A stretch of DNA of 64,000 nucleotides from Nostoc punctiforme NIES-2108 (lineage in GTDB: Bacteria > Cyanobacteriota > Cyanobacteriia > Cyanobacteriales > Nostocaceae). The position numbers and the translations under genes were made by a program. The DNA lies in contig LXQE01000075.1 of assembly GCA_003326195.1 (NCBI GenBank), positions 195,917 to 259,916 of the forward strand, written 5' to 3'. The notes under the pieces are model-generated. The model ran no database searches and was not told where the DNA came from. It was given only the letters and a program-made list of their open reading frames with translations. Below, piece by piece: positions 54,837 to 63,400 of this stretch (the stretch's first letter is position 1; every line of letters starts with the position of its first letter).

Positions 54837-55571
54837 TCAAAGAGGCTTTTGAGTCGGTACACCTACAGCACGAGGAAAATTAGCTGGAGTGGTAGTTACC
54901 TTACGCAAATACACACAGTGGCGGATGCTGTGACTCAGAGGTGTTGTAAATTGTTCGATTGATTCAATAACGCCACCCAATTGGTTCACAGCATTCTTTA
55001 AAGCAACTGTTTCATCCTCTGTCCAATTACCGCGATAAATTATAGCTAAACCTCCCTGTTTGAGAAGTGGTAGGGTATATTCTGCACAGACAGAAACTGC
55101 CCCTACAGCACGGATCAATGCAATATCATAAGCTAGTCGATGTTGGCTGTGCTGACCGATTTCTTCCGCCCTATCAACAAGAGTTTTGGCATTGGTAAGG
55201 GCAAGTTCACTTAATATATTGTCGATAAAAGTAATTTTTTTCCGAGTGGAATCGAGAAGAGTAATTGTGCAATTAGGTACTGTAATTGCTACGGGAACAC
55301 CCGGAAAACCCGCACCTGTACCAATATCGATGATAGTAGGGGAAACAGGGGAGAAATTTGCTGATAACAAGGGTGCAATTCCTCGTAGAGAATCCCAGAG
55401 ATGTTTTTCCCAAAACTCTTGGGGGTCAACAATCCGAGTTAAATTGAGTTGGCGATTACCTTCTAGGATTAACTCATAAAGCTTTTGGAATTGCCCTTTT
55501 TGTTGAAGAGTTGGTTGCCAATTGAGAGTTTTCTGCCAGATTTCTGCCATCTCAGGCAATAGGTTTGTCAT
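54837..55571 (-). CDS. rsmG: 16S rRNA (guanine-N7) methyltransferase RsmG
   Basis: 244 residues. RsmG (GidB) methylates G527 of 16S rRNA using SAM. Motifs: HLWDSLRG, the SAM-binding IDIGTGAGFPGVPVAI, and a later IALIRAVGAVS. The start ATGACAAAC at 55571 lies in the last unit of an ATGACAA heptamer repeat, so no conventional ribosome site is visible. It lies 114 bases upstream-to-tail from the ABC gene on the same strand. Confidence 0.93.
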   Translation of the reverse strand: MTNLLPEMAEIWQKTLNWQPTLQQKGQFQKLYELILEGNRQLNLTRIVDPQEFWEKHLWDSLRGIAPLLSANFSPVSPTIIDIGTGAGFPGVPVAITVPNCTITLLDSTRKKITFIDNILSELALTNAKTLVDRAEEIGQHSQHRLAYDIALIRAVGAVSVCAEYTLPLLKQGGLAIIYRGNWTEDETVALKNAVNQLGGVIESIEQFTTPLSHSIRHCVYLRKVTTTPANFPRAVGVPTQKPL

Positions 55572-55632
55572 TTGTCATTTGTCATGGGGCATTTGTCATT
55601 TGTCATGGGGCATGGGGCATGGGGCATGGAGC
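55563..55632. repeat. Short tandem heptanucleotide repeat (STRR) including the rsmG start codon
   Basis: TCATTTG units and CATGGGG units alternate over about ten heptamers. On the minus strand the last ATGACAA becomes the rsmG start. C-rich sequence (CTCCCCTTGCCCCTCATCTC type) continues to about 55685. Confidence 0.88.
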
Positions 55633-55685
55633 ATAGTTATTCTCCTTCTCCCCTTGCCCCTCATCTCCTCCTGCTCCCCCTGCTC

Positions 55686-56360
55686 TCACACCGTTGGTAG
55701 AGGTTCTTTAACTTTGGATTCTAGTGACTTTGGATCTACTGATTCTAGTTCACCGTGGTTGAGTGTCCAGCAACGGTCTGCGATCGCTAACAGATCCCCA
55801 GCGTCGTGTGTCACTATTAACAATGTCCAATCTTGTTTCAGTTTCGCTAATAAATTTACCAGTTGCCGACGCATTGACCAATCTAAACCAGCTGTGGGTT
55901 CATCTAATAACAGTAAATTTGGCTGGCGAATTAATTGCACTGCCAAAGCTAAACGTCGTTGCTGACCACCACTCAAAGCATGAGGGGCAGCGGAAAGCGA
56001 TAAATGCTCTAATCCCACCTCACTTAGGGCCTGTCTGACTCGTTCTGACCCTAACTCAGGATGTCCTAAACGTAATTCTTCTAAAATCGAACCACCACAA
56101 AAGTGTCGCTCTGGAAACTGAAATACTAACCCGGCTAATTGTTGTAGCTGTTCGGCTAGAAGTTCTTGTTCTCGCCAGAAGAGTGCGCCAGTAGTGGGTT
56201 CGGCTAGTCCCGACAAAATTTCTAGTAAGGTACTTTTACCGGAACCACTCGGGCCAATAATCAGACCTAGCTGCTGGGGTGCTAATTCTAAATTGATCGA
56301 TTTGAGAATCGCTGTTGGGCACGCTGTAGGATGATAATTTACATTTCGGAGATAAAGCAT
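55686..56360 (-). CDS. ECF/CbiO-like ABC transporter ATP-binding protein
   Basis: 224 residues, a single ABC domain: Walker A GPSGSGKST, Q-loop context VFQFPERHFCGG, signature LSGGQQRR and Walker B LLLLDEPTAGLD. The FQFPE motif is typical of energy-coupling-factor ATPases (EcfA/CbiO) that power vitamin or metal uptake. No EcfT or S component is adjacent. Start ATG 56360. The C-terminal 15-20 residues are polar and probably variable. Confidence 0.85.
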   Translation of the reverse strand: MLYLRNVNYHPTACPTAILKSINLELAPQQLGLIIGPSGSGKSTLLEILSGLAEPTTGALFWREQELLAEQLQQLAGLVFQFPERHFCGGSILEELRLGHPELGSERVRQALSEVGLEHLSLSAAPHALSGGQQRRLALAVQLIRQPNLLLLDEPTAGLDWSMRRQLVNLLAKLKQDWTLLIVTHDAGDLLAIADRCWTLNHGELESVDPKSLESKVKEPLPTV

Positions 56361-56669
56361 TTGTTAAGATTACCAAAAAGTCAGCAAATTACTGATTACT
56401 TACACTGAGAATGTCTGGAAAATTCTGGAAAAACAATTTATAGCGCCTTACCTGGATTAACACCTTAATTTAGCAGCAAGAATTATCCACTTTTTCTCCA
56501 TTGTGGCAGACTAAGCCTGAAATAATGGCTAGAGTAAGCCTGGAAACATGGAAAGATTACCAATATATAAAAAAATTTTGGTTGAAGCAGAGGCAAGTTG
56601 AAATTAACCATTTTTGCATTCTAAGTAACACATACAACTATTTCAACCGCAATTATTCTGAGGGTTAAA
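56361..56669. other. Divergent intergenic region
   Basis: 309 bases without a gene, between the ABC ATPase and the TPR gene. It should hold both promoters; the elements are not assignable by eye. Confidence 0.4.
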
Positions 56670-57599
56670 ATGACTAAAAGGTTTTCTTCGCCTCGATTAG
56701 TAGTGTCTGCTAAACTCACTGCCTTTGCTCAGACTGCTTTTGCAGTTGCAATCGCACTTAATGTCTGGGTAAATCCCTCCCTGGCTGGCGATCCGTTTCG
56801 CGATCGCGAACCTCATCAAATTGGCGACCAAACAGAAGCAGCTTTTAAAGCAATTTTCCAACAGGGCAACTATCCAGCAGCAGATCGTTATCTGGAACAA
56901 GCACTATCCAAAGAGCCAAATGAACCTCTAGCTTATGCTATGAAAGCATCTTTAGCATACGGAAATAAGGATTGGGCTAAACTCGATACATACAGTCAGA
57001 AAACTCTAGAAACAGGACAAAAACTGATTCCTATTGATCCATTGCGTGGTAATTTATACACTGCTGTTGGTCATTTTTTAGAAGGTGCAGTAGTTATTAC
57101 CCGTCAAGGTACAGTCAACGGTGTACCCCAAGCCTTGGGCCGGCTGCGGCAAGTTTATGAATATTTAGACAAAGCTGAAGTAATTTCTGCCAACGATCCA
57201 GAACTGAATTTAATCAAGGGTTATATGGATTTATTATTGGCGGTTAATTTGCCTTTTGCTAGCCCAGATCAGGCAATTCGGCGTTTAGAACAAAATGCTG
57301 CTCCTGGGTATTTAGTGGATCGGGGTATTGCTCTTGCTTATCGGGATTTAAAACGGTATCCACAGGCACTAGAGTATGTCAACCGGACGATTAAAACCAC
57401 ATCAGATAATCCAGAAATTTATTATCTCAAAGCCCAAATCCTTAAACAACTGGGGCAAAAAGAAAAAAGCCAGCAGATAATCCAGGAAGCGATCGCTAAT
57501 TTTGACAAAGCATTAACTAAAAAATCCCAACTCCCAGGCGATTTAGTCAAACAAATTGAGCGTGAACGCAGAAGTGCTGTTAGCTTGAAGAATCCTTAA
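56670..57599 (+). CDS. Exported tetratricopeptide-repeat protein
   Basis: 309 residues. A likely signal peptide (AFAVAIALNVWVNPSLAG) ends near residue 40. TPR-like units follow: GNYPAADRYLEQALSKEPNE at about 65-85, KRYPQALEYVNRTIKTTSDN at about 230, and a C-terminal IYYLKAQILKQLGQKEKSQQ. Between them lies a conserved-looking stretch (GTVNGVPQALGRLRQVYEYL). It presumably binds partners in the periplasm or thylakoid lumen; the partner is unknown. Confidence 0.8.
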   Translation: MTKRFSSPRLVVSAKLTAFAQTAFAVAIALNVWVNPSLAGDPFRDREPHQIGDQTEAAFKAIFQQGNYPAADRYLEQALSKEPNEPLAYAMKASLAYGNKDWAKLDTYSQKTLETGQKLIPIDPLRGNLYTAVGHFLEGAVVITRQGTVNGVPQALGRLRQVYEYLDKAEVISANDPELNLIKGYMDLLLAVNLPFASPDQAIRRLEQNAAPGYLVDRGIALAYRDLKRYPQALEYVNRTIKTTSDNPEIYYLKAQILKQLGQKEKSQQIIQEAIANFDKALTKKSQLPGDLVKQIERERRSAVSLKNP

Positions 57600-57673
57600 C
57601 CCCCATTCCCCACTCTCCACTCCCTACTTTGATATGCTTATTTGCAGAAGAGTAATTGAGATATTAGACCAAA

Positions 57674-58126
57674 ATGGAGATTCAGTTCCGCGAAATTAAT
57701 CCTTTTGATATGTGGATTTGGCTGAAATTCAGTACAAATCCTTCTGCGCGTGAAAAGCAGTATGTAGAAGAAGTTTTCAATTCCTGGTTTTATTTAGGTA
57801 AATTGGGTGCATTTAATGCAGAAAATCTCCAGGTGCAGGACACTGGACTCGATATCAGCTACATGAATTATGATGAGCAAGGCTATGACAAAAGCCTACT
57901 AGCACTGATGCATAACATCGGTGAGTTTGAATATGAGGGACAGTGGGGACGTTGTTGGTTTGACTTAGGAACCAGTGATGCGATCGCTCTGGATATTTTA
58001 ATCAACGCTCTCACCCAGCTAAGTCAGGAATATGTCACCATTGAAGAATTGTACGTTGGTGGTGAAAATCCAGATTGGCCTATTGAGGATAGTGAAAGTC
58101 GTCCTCAGTCTATCTATGATAATTAG
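57674..58126 (+). CDS. DUF3531 family protein
   Basis: 150 residues matching DUF3531, a family found in cyanobacteria and plastids. Typical phrases: REINPFDMWIWLKF, QYVEEVFNSWFYLGKLGAFN and GQWGRCWFDLGTSD. Soluble, function unknown. Start ATG 57674. The following Nudix gene begins 9 bases after its stop, so the two are likely co-transcribed. Confidence 0.85.
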   Translation: MEIQFREINPFDMWIWLKFSTNPSAREKQYVEEVFNSWFYLGKLGAFNAENLQVQDTGLDISYMNYDEQGYDKSLLALMHNIGEFEYEGQWGRCWFDLGTSDAIALDILINALTQLSQEYVTIEELYVGGENPDWPIEDSESRPQSIYDN

Positions 58127-58134
58127 TTATAAAA

Positions 58135-58566
58135 ATGAGTAAAGCAGGTGAAATTCGGGTAATAGCATTGGGGCTAATTCGGAATGGCGATCGCATATTT
58201 CTTTCTGAAGGCTATGATCCCGTAAAACAAGAAACATTTTATCGGGCTTTAGGCGGTGGTGTTGATTTTGGTGAAACCAGCTACGCCGCCTTAGAACGGG
58301 AATTTCAAGAGGAAATTCAAGCAGAGTTAAAAAATATTAAATATCTAGGTTGTATAGAGAACCTGTTTACATTTAATGGTAGGCAAGGTCATGAAATTAT
58401 TCAGCTTTATCAATGTGACTTTGCTGATTCAAAATTTTATCAACTAGAAAGTTTAGTTTTTTCCGAATCACCACATCATAAACATAGAGCATTATGGATA
58501 GATATTTATCGCTTGAAATCTGGAGAATTCAGATTAGTGCCTGAAGTATTTTTTGAATATTTATAA
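58135..58566 (+). CDS. Nudix hydrolase
   Basis: 143 residues. The Nudix box is complete: GGGVDFGETSYAALEREFQE continuing EI (G-x5-E-x7-R-E-x2-E-E). It hydrolyses a nucleoside diphosphate linked to another group, using Mg2+; the substrate is not predictable. It is in tandem with the DUF3531 gene. Confidence 0.9.
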   Translation: MSKAGEIRVIALGLIRNGDRIFLSEGYDPVKQETFYRALGGGVDFGETSYAALEREFQEEIQAELKNIKYLGCIENLFTFNGRQGHEIIQLYQCDFADSKFYQLESLVFSESPHHKHRALWIDIYRLKSGEFRLVPEVFFEYL

Positions 58567-58567
58567 A

Positions 58568-58954
58568 TCATCTGGAAATCGCACTCAACAAAGACACAAT
58601 ATATTGGTTGAGACTAACGCCTTCCCGTTCAGAAGTCTCAGCTAAACGTCGATGTAAAGATTTCGGCAATCGTAGTAGGAGTTTACCACTATAGTTATCA
58701 TTACTACTTGGTAAACGAATATCATCGCCAGCTTCATAAGCTGTTTCAATCCACAATTCTCGCGCCTCATTGAGATTTGCTATTGTCTCTTCAAGGGTTT
58801 CGCCTTGGGTAAGACATCCAGGTAAATCTTTAATTTGAGCTACATATCCTTCATCAGGGTCGGGGTAAAGTGTTACAGGGTACTGAAGATTTAAATAATA
58901 TTCTAAAGACGGCTTCTCAATCTGCTGGTTTTTCTGGTTCAGTGTCTTCATCAA
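58568..58954 (-). CDS. HicB-family antitoxin with C-terminal ribbon-helix-helix
   Basis: 128 residues: a HicB domain (YPVTLYPDPDEGYVAQIKDL followed by PGCLTQGETLEETI) and a C-terminal DNA-binding segment (LLLRLPKSLHRRLAETSERE, then GVSLNQYIVSLL). Full HicB form, which normally neutralises HicA and represses its own operon. No HicA gene is adjacent; upstream on the same strand is a RelE-like pair. Start ATG 58954 or 58951. Convergent with the Nudix gene, with a 1-base gap. Confidence 0.85.
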   Translation of the reverse strand: MMKTLNQKNQQIEKPSLEYYLNLQYPVTLYPDPDEGYVAQIKDLPGCLTQGETLEETIANLNEARELWIETAYEAGDDIRLPSSNDNYSGKLLLRLPKSLHRRLAETSEREGVSLNQYIVSLLSAISR

Positions 58955-59011
58955 TCCACTCTTCTAAATTTAATAGTTCAACTATTTGCTGTACGCGATC
59001 GCACTGTGTCG

Positions 59012-59281
59012 CTACAACTGAGAGAGCAACTTGTTATACTCTGCGTGTGAACCAAGCCAAAACCAAATAACAGTATCTCCATCTAACTGTCCAACCGCTC
59101 GATAATTTTTGCTAATCCGTGCTGAATAAATTGGTAGTTCTGGATGTACTTTTTTGAAGCGCAAGCTTGGATGGCTCGGATCTTGTTTGAAAAGGCGGTA
59201 TGCTTCACGGGTTTGCTCTTGAACTTGCTCAGGTAGATCAGCAAACCCTTGACGAAACTGAGCGGTTATACGTGACTTCAC
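59012..59281 (-). CDS. RelE/ParE-superfamily toxin
   Basis: 89 residues: ITAQFRQGFADLPEQVQEQT, LRFKKVHPELPIYSARI, YRAVGQLDGDTVIWFWLGSH. This is the RelE/HigB-like fold of mRNA-cutting toxins. It overlaps the antitoxin gene upstream by 4 bases (ATG within its end), the usual order antitoxin-toxin. Confidence 0.85.
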   Translation of the reverse strand: MKSRITAQFRQGFADLPEQVQEQTREAYRLFKQDPSHPSLRFKKVHPELPIYSARISKNYRAVGQLDGDTVIWFWLGSHAEYNKLLSQL

Positions 59282-59496
59282 AATGTATCTGGATCTAACT
59301 CTTGAGTTTTTCCTGCACGGTATTCAGCCATTGCCTCTGTTGCAAGTTTGGCAAGCATATCTGGAGAACGGGCAAAAGCTTCATCCCAACGGCGTTCATC
59401 TTCTAGTTCTTCCAAAATTATCGCCGCGATCGCATCTTGTTCATTGGCAGGCAAGTTTTTTAGTTTAGCGATCGCTTCTTCAAGTAGCTCAGTCAT
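59278..59496 (-). CDS. Antitoxin of the RelE-like pair
   Basis: 72 residues from ATG 59496 (an in-frame ATG at 59505 adds three). Helical, with TELLEEAIAKLKNLPANEQD, AIAAIILEELEDERRW and a C-terminal AEYRAGKTQELDPDTL. Matches the short antitoxins commonly paired with such toxins in cyanobacteria. Translational coupling with the toxin is suggested by the 4-base overlap. Confidence 0.8.
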   Translation of the reverse strand: MTELLEEAIAKLKNLPANEQDAIAAIILEELEDERRWDEAFARSPDMLAKLATEAMAEYRAGKTQELDPDTL

Positions 59497-59678
59497 GGCT
59501 GTCAATCGTTACGAAAGTCATACTATAAATTATCTCTGCTTGCACTCTGTTGGGGTTGTTAGGGTGCGATCAATTAGGGTGAGAGCAAAGCGCGATCGCT
59601 CTCAATAGCAGAAATTGATCGCCTTGATTTGAGACAGTTCTACAATAAAAGCAAAGACGTTGAGGTTGAACTAACCTA

Positions 59679-60185
59679 ATGGGTGTACCTGAAACAAACC
59701 CAAAGATAGAAATGTTTTCACCAAGCCTCTACGAAACTGATTTTTACGCTTGGACACAGGAACAAGTAACTTTACTTCGCAATGAGCAGTGGAGTCAGAT
59801 TGATCTGCAAAATCTGATTGAAGAGATTCAATCTTTGGGTAAACAGCAACGTCAAGAACTGCGGAACCGTCTGAGTGTGTTAATTTGTCATTTACTAAAA
59901 TGGCAGTATCAGTCCCAACGCCGTAGCCGTCGTAGCTGGTTAGCAACACTTCGTATTCAACGCTTAGATATTGCTGAACTGCTTGAAGACAATCCTAGCC
60001 TAAAGCCCTACCTTGAAGAAGCACTTCGCAAAGCCTACCTTAAAGGTGTCGAATTAGCTGTTGGAGAAACAGATTTGCCCAAACGGACTTTTTCGGTAGA
60101 GTGTCCTTACAGTTTGGTAGAGATTGTAGACTATGATTTCTACCCCGGTGAACCGAGCAAGTTACTAGATGAATCAGAGCAGTAA
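59679..60185 (+). CDS. DUF29 family protein
   Basis: 168 residues: YETDFYAWTQEQVTLLRNEQ, DLQNLIEEIQSLGKQQRQEL, LSVLICHLLKWQYQ and RRSRSWL-like RSRRSWLATLRIQR, the classic DUF29 pattern. Function unknown; the family is multicopy in cyanobacteria. Start ATG 59679 (an in-frame ATG 11 codons later is possible). Confidence 0.85.
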   Translation: MGVPETNPKIEMFSPSLYETDFYAWTQEQVTLLRNEQWSQIDLQNLIEEIQSLGKQQRQELRNRLSVLICHLLKWQYQSQRRSRRSWLATLRIQRLDIAELLEDNPSLKPYLEEALRKAYLKGVELAVGETDLPKRTFSVECPYSLVEIVDYDFYPGEPSKLLDESEQ

Positions 60186-60199
60186 TTTTAAATTAAAGT

Positions 60200-60329
60200 A
60201 ATCTTCTTCAAATAGCTAGGCTATTTTCATCAAGGCTTTCAAGGTTCCAACTTTCAAATCTTGATTGCGGTGAACAGGAATTGACAGGATTTTCTATACT
60301 TCGAGGTTTTCATAAATATGGTGACTGCC
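60200..60329 (-). pseudogene. HicA toxin relic with in-frame amber codons
   Basis: The minus strand reads TGSHHIYENLEV, TAG, KILSIPVHRNQDLKVGTLKA, LMKIA, TAG, LFEED, which matches the central and C-terminal part of HicA (GSHH..., IPVHRN.DLKVGTLKALM). Another in-frame TAG lies just before TGSHH, and no HicA N-terminus is found. The frame is otherwise intact, so the damage seen is nonsense changes plus N-terminal loss. Confidence 0.75.
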
Positions 60330-60403
60330 AGTCTAAGTGGGAGATACAGCACCCGAAAAGATTTTGGTGGCTACAGTTAATTCGGCTGAGGTAGTCAAGA
60401 CTG

Positions 60404-63400
60404 TTAATAAGCCATGTTGTGGTTAGAGGAAAAATTGCTAGAACTATAAATTAAGTTAGCGATCGCTCGAAGTAATTTAGCTGGCTCCACTGGTTTGGTG
60501 ATATGCTGCCCAAATCCGGCGGCAATTGCCTGTTGATAATCAACCTCACCAGCATAAGCTGTAAGGGCGATCGCAGGAATTTTCCCTCCCAGTTCTGGTG
60601 ACATCGCTCTAATTTGACGAATCAGCATATAGCCATCTACTTCTGGCATTCCAATGTCGCTTAACAGCAGATTTGGCTGAAACTGAGGCATAATTCGTAG
60701 TGCTTCCATCGCAGATCCGGACTGAATGACTACTGCACCAGATTGCTCCAAAATGAAAGCAATTAACTCTCGCGTATCACGCTCATCATCTACAAGCAGA
60801 ACTTTCAACCCATTGAAATCGGGCAAATCATCAGGTAGAGAGGTAATCTGCTGGCTATTTAGATCGACCTGGATCAGCGGTAGCATGACTGTAAAGGTTG
60901 CTCCCTGTTCTTCACCTAAACTTTCTGCCTTCACTGTGCCGCCATGTAGCTCGACAATGTGACGCACAATAGCTAATCCTAATCCCAGTCCCCCGAATTT
61001 TCTAGTGGTTGCACCATCAGCTTGTCGAAAGTAGTCAAAGACGAATGGTAAAAAGTCAGGGCTAATTCCTTTACCTGTATCACTGACTCGAAGTTTAACT
61101 TGAGAACCAATAGATTCTAAACTGATTTCTACCTGTCCACCTTGGGGTGTAAACTTAATCGCATTGGAAACTAAATTCCAAATAACTTGCTGCAAGCGAC
61201 CAGAATCACCTGTTACTAAAAATTTAGAGTTGCTATTTTGGTACGCTTCTAGCGCAACTTGAATTCGGGATTTGAGGTTGTCTGGTTGCTTGTCAAAATC
61301 GATAGATTCTAAATTTCTGTGAGAATTTTCTAAGCCGAAGTCTAAAATCGTAAATCGCAAATTGATAGATTTGGCTTCAGCGGCTAAACGTACAGTTTCT
61401 ATTGCTGCGGCGATCGCAGTTTCTAGATTCACAGTAGCAATATTCAGACTCAGCTTACCTTGCAGAATACGAGAGACATCCAGTAAATCTTCGATTAATT
61501 GGGTTTGCAACTTGGCATTGCGCTCAATGGTTTCGAGAGCGCGAGTGGTGGTTGCTTCATCATACTTTTTCGTTTGCAGTAACTTCGACCATCCCAAGAT
61601 CGGGTTTAGCGGCGTGCGAAGTTCGTGGGAAAGCACCGCCAAAAACTCATCTTTGATTCGATTAGCTTGGATTAATTCTTCTTTCCGTCGCTGTAACGAA
61701 GCCATTAACTGAGCGCGTTCTAGAGCAACCGCTACCTGATCGGAGGTTGCTTGTAATAAAGCTATTTCTCCAGAAGTAAAATGGGTACGGGTGCGACTGG
61801 CAAAGGAGAGGACACCAAGCAGCTTTCCCTGAGCAATTAACGGTTGACCTGCATAGGCTGTAATTCCTAAAGCATGGAAAATGTGGGCATGGGAATGGGT
61901 AGAGTGCGGTAGATTATTGACGACAATTTGACGGCGTTCTTGTACCACTAGTCCGCATAGCCCTTCATTAAATTCCAGGTATTCAATTGCTTGAAATACT
62001 TCATCAGTAATGCCGTTCCAAGCTACTAACCGAAGTTTCTGCTTATTTTCGTGTGTATCGATTAAATAGTGAAAGTAACAATGTAAATCCATTTGCGCCG
62101 AGAGTTTGCTAAACAAGCTGTTCATTAGATCCAAGGGGCGCTCGGTTGAAAGCAAATCACTGGTCGTTTCCGAAAGTAGTTTAAGTCTTTCACTGCGCTC
62201 TTGTAAGGCTTGTTCTGCAAGCTGACGTTCGCGAAGGGCGCGTTCGCGTTCGGTAATGTCAATTGCAACCCCTCCTACCAGGCATTGCCCAGACGCATCG
62301 GCAATGGGAAACTTATAGACCAAAAATTCGCCAAGAGTGCCATCTGTGCGTGAGGCAGACTCAATCGTTTGAACAACCTGATTAGTCCCGGCAACTATTC
62401 TAATGTTATCCAAGAGGGGTTGAGCAATTTGGACTGGGTATAAGTCAAAAATGTTTTTATTGATCGCTTTATTTATTGGCACATTGAATGTGCTGAAATA
62501 AGTTGGACTGAGGTAAAGTACACGTCCCTCTGCATTCGTAATCCATGCAGCAGCGGGAATATTGTCCATAAAAGCTTGAAATTGTTCTTGACTCTGACTC
62601 AGCGCTTTTTTAGCTTGTTTGAGATCGCTAATATCCAGAATGAATGCAACTGATTTGTGCCGAGATTCTCCTAAAAGTGAGTAGCCAACTACAACTGGTA
62701 CGCTAGAACCATCTTTGCGAATAAATTCCTTCTCGTAAGGAGTACAGGTTCCCTTCGCTGTTGCCTCGGCAATAGCCAGTTCGTCTAAATATTGGTACTC
62801 CGATGGCGTGATATCAGCCCACCGTAATCTACCTGCTTGAATATCCTCTTGGGTATAGCCGACAATTCGCAAAAACTCGTCGTTGGCTTCAGTGATGCTA
62901 CCATTCACATCACCAAAGAGAATGCCAACTATATTCGCTTTCACAAAACTCCTGAGCCGTTCCTCACTTGCTTGGACTGCCTTCTCTGCCTGTTTGCGTT
63001 TGCTGATATCTGTAGTGCTGCCAACTAAACGTAACGGGTTTCCATCAGCATCCCGTTGCACCACTATCCCTTGATCTAATACATAGATATACTGATTATT
63101 TTTGTGGCGAATTCGGTACTCGGCAGCATAGCGATCGCTATTTACCAAAGCAAGTATCGCCTCTTGTACGCTTGGCAAATCTTCTGGATGGACAAGCTCA
63201 CACCACCAATTACCAGTTGCTTCAGCTTCTGGGAGGGAATAGCCCAAAATTCGGGTTAACCCATCAGTTCTTTCAACGCTATCCTGTTTTATATTCCAGT
63301 CATAAATCAGACAGTTGACCGCAGATGCTGCTAACTCAAACCGTTCGTTAGCTAACTTGAGACGTTCCTCTTTCTGTCGCAAAGCTCGTTCTATTTGTTT

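Noticed and set aside
58900..59010. Short open stretch coding VQQIVELLNLEEWIDEDTEP just upstream of the HicB start, minus strand
   Set aside because: No start codon or family match; it overlaps the HicB start and the end of the RelE-like toxin. Possibly a remnant, but not supportable.
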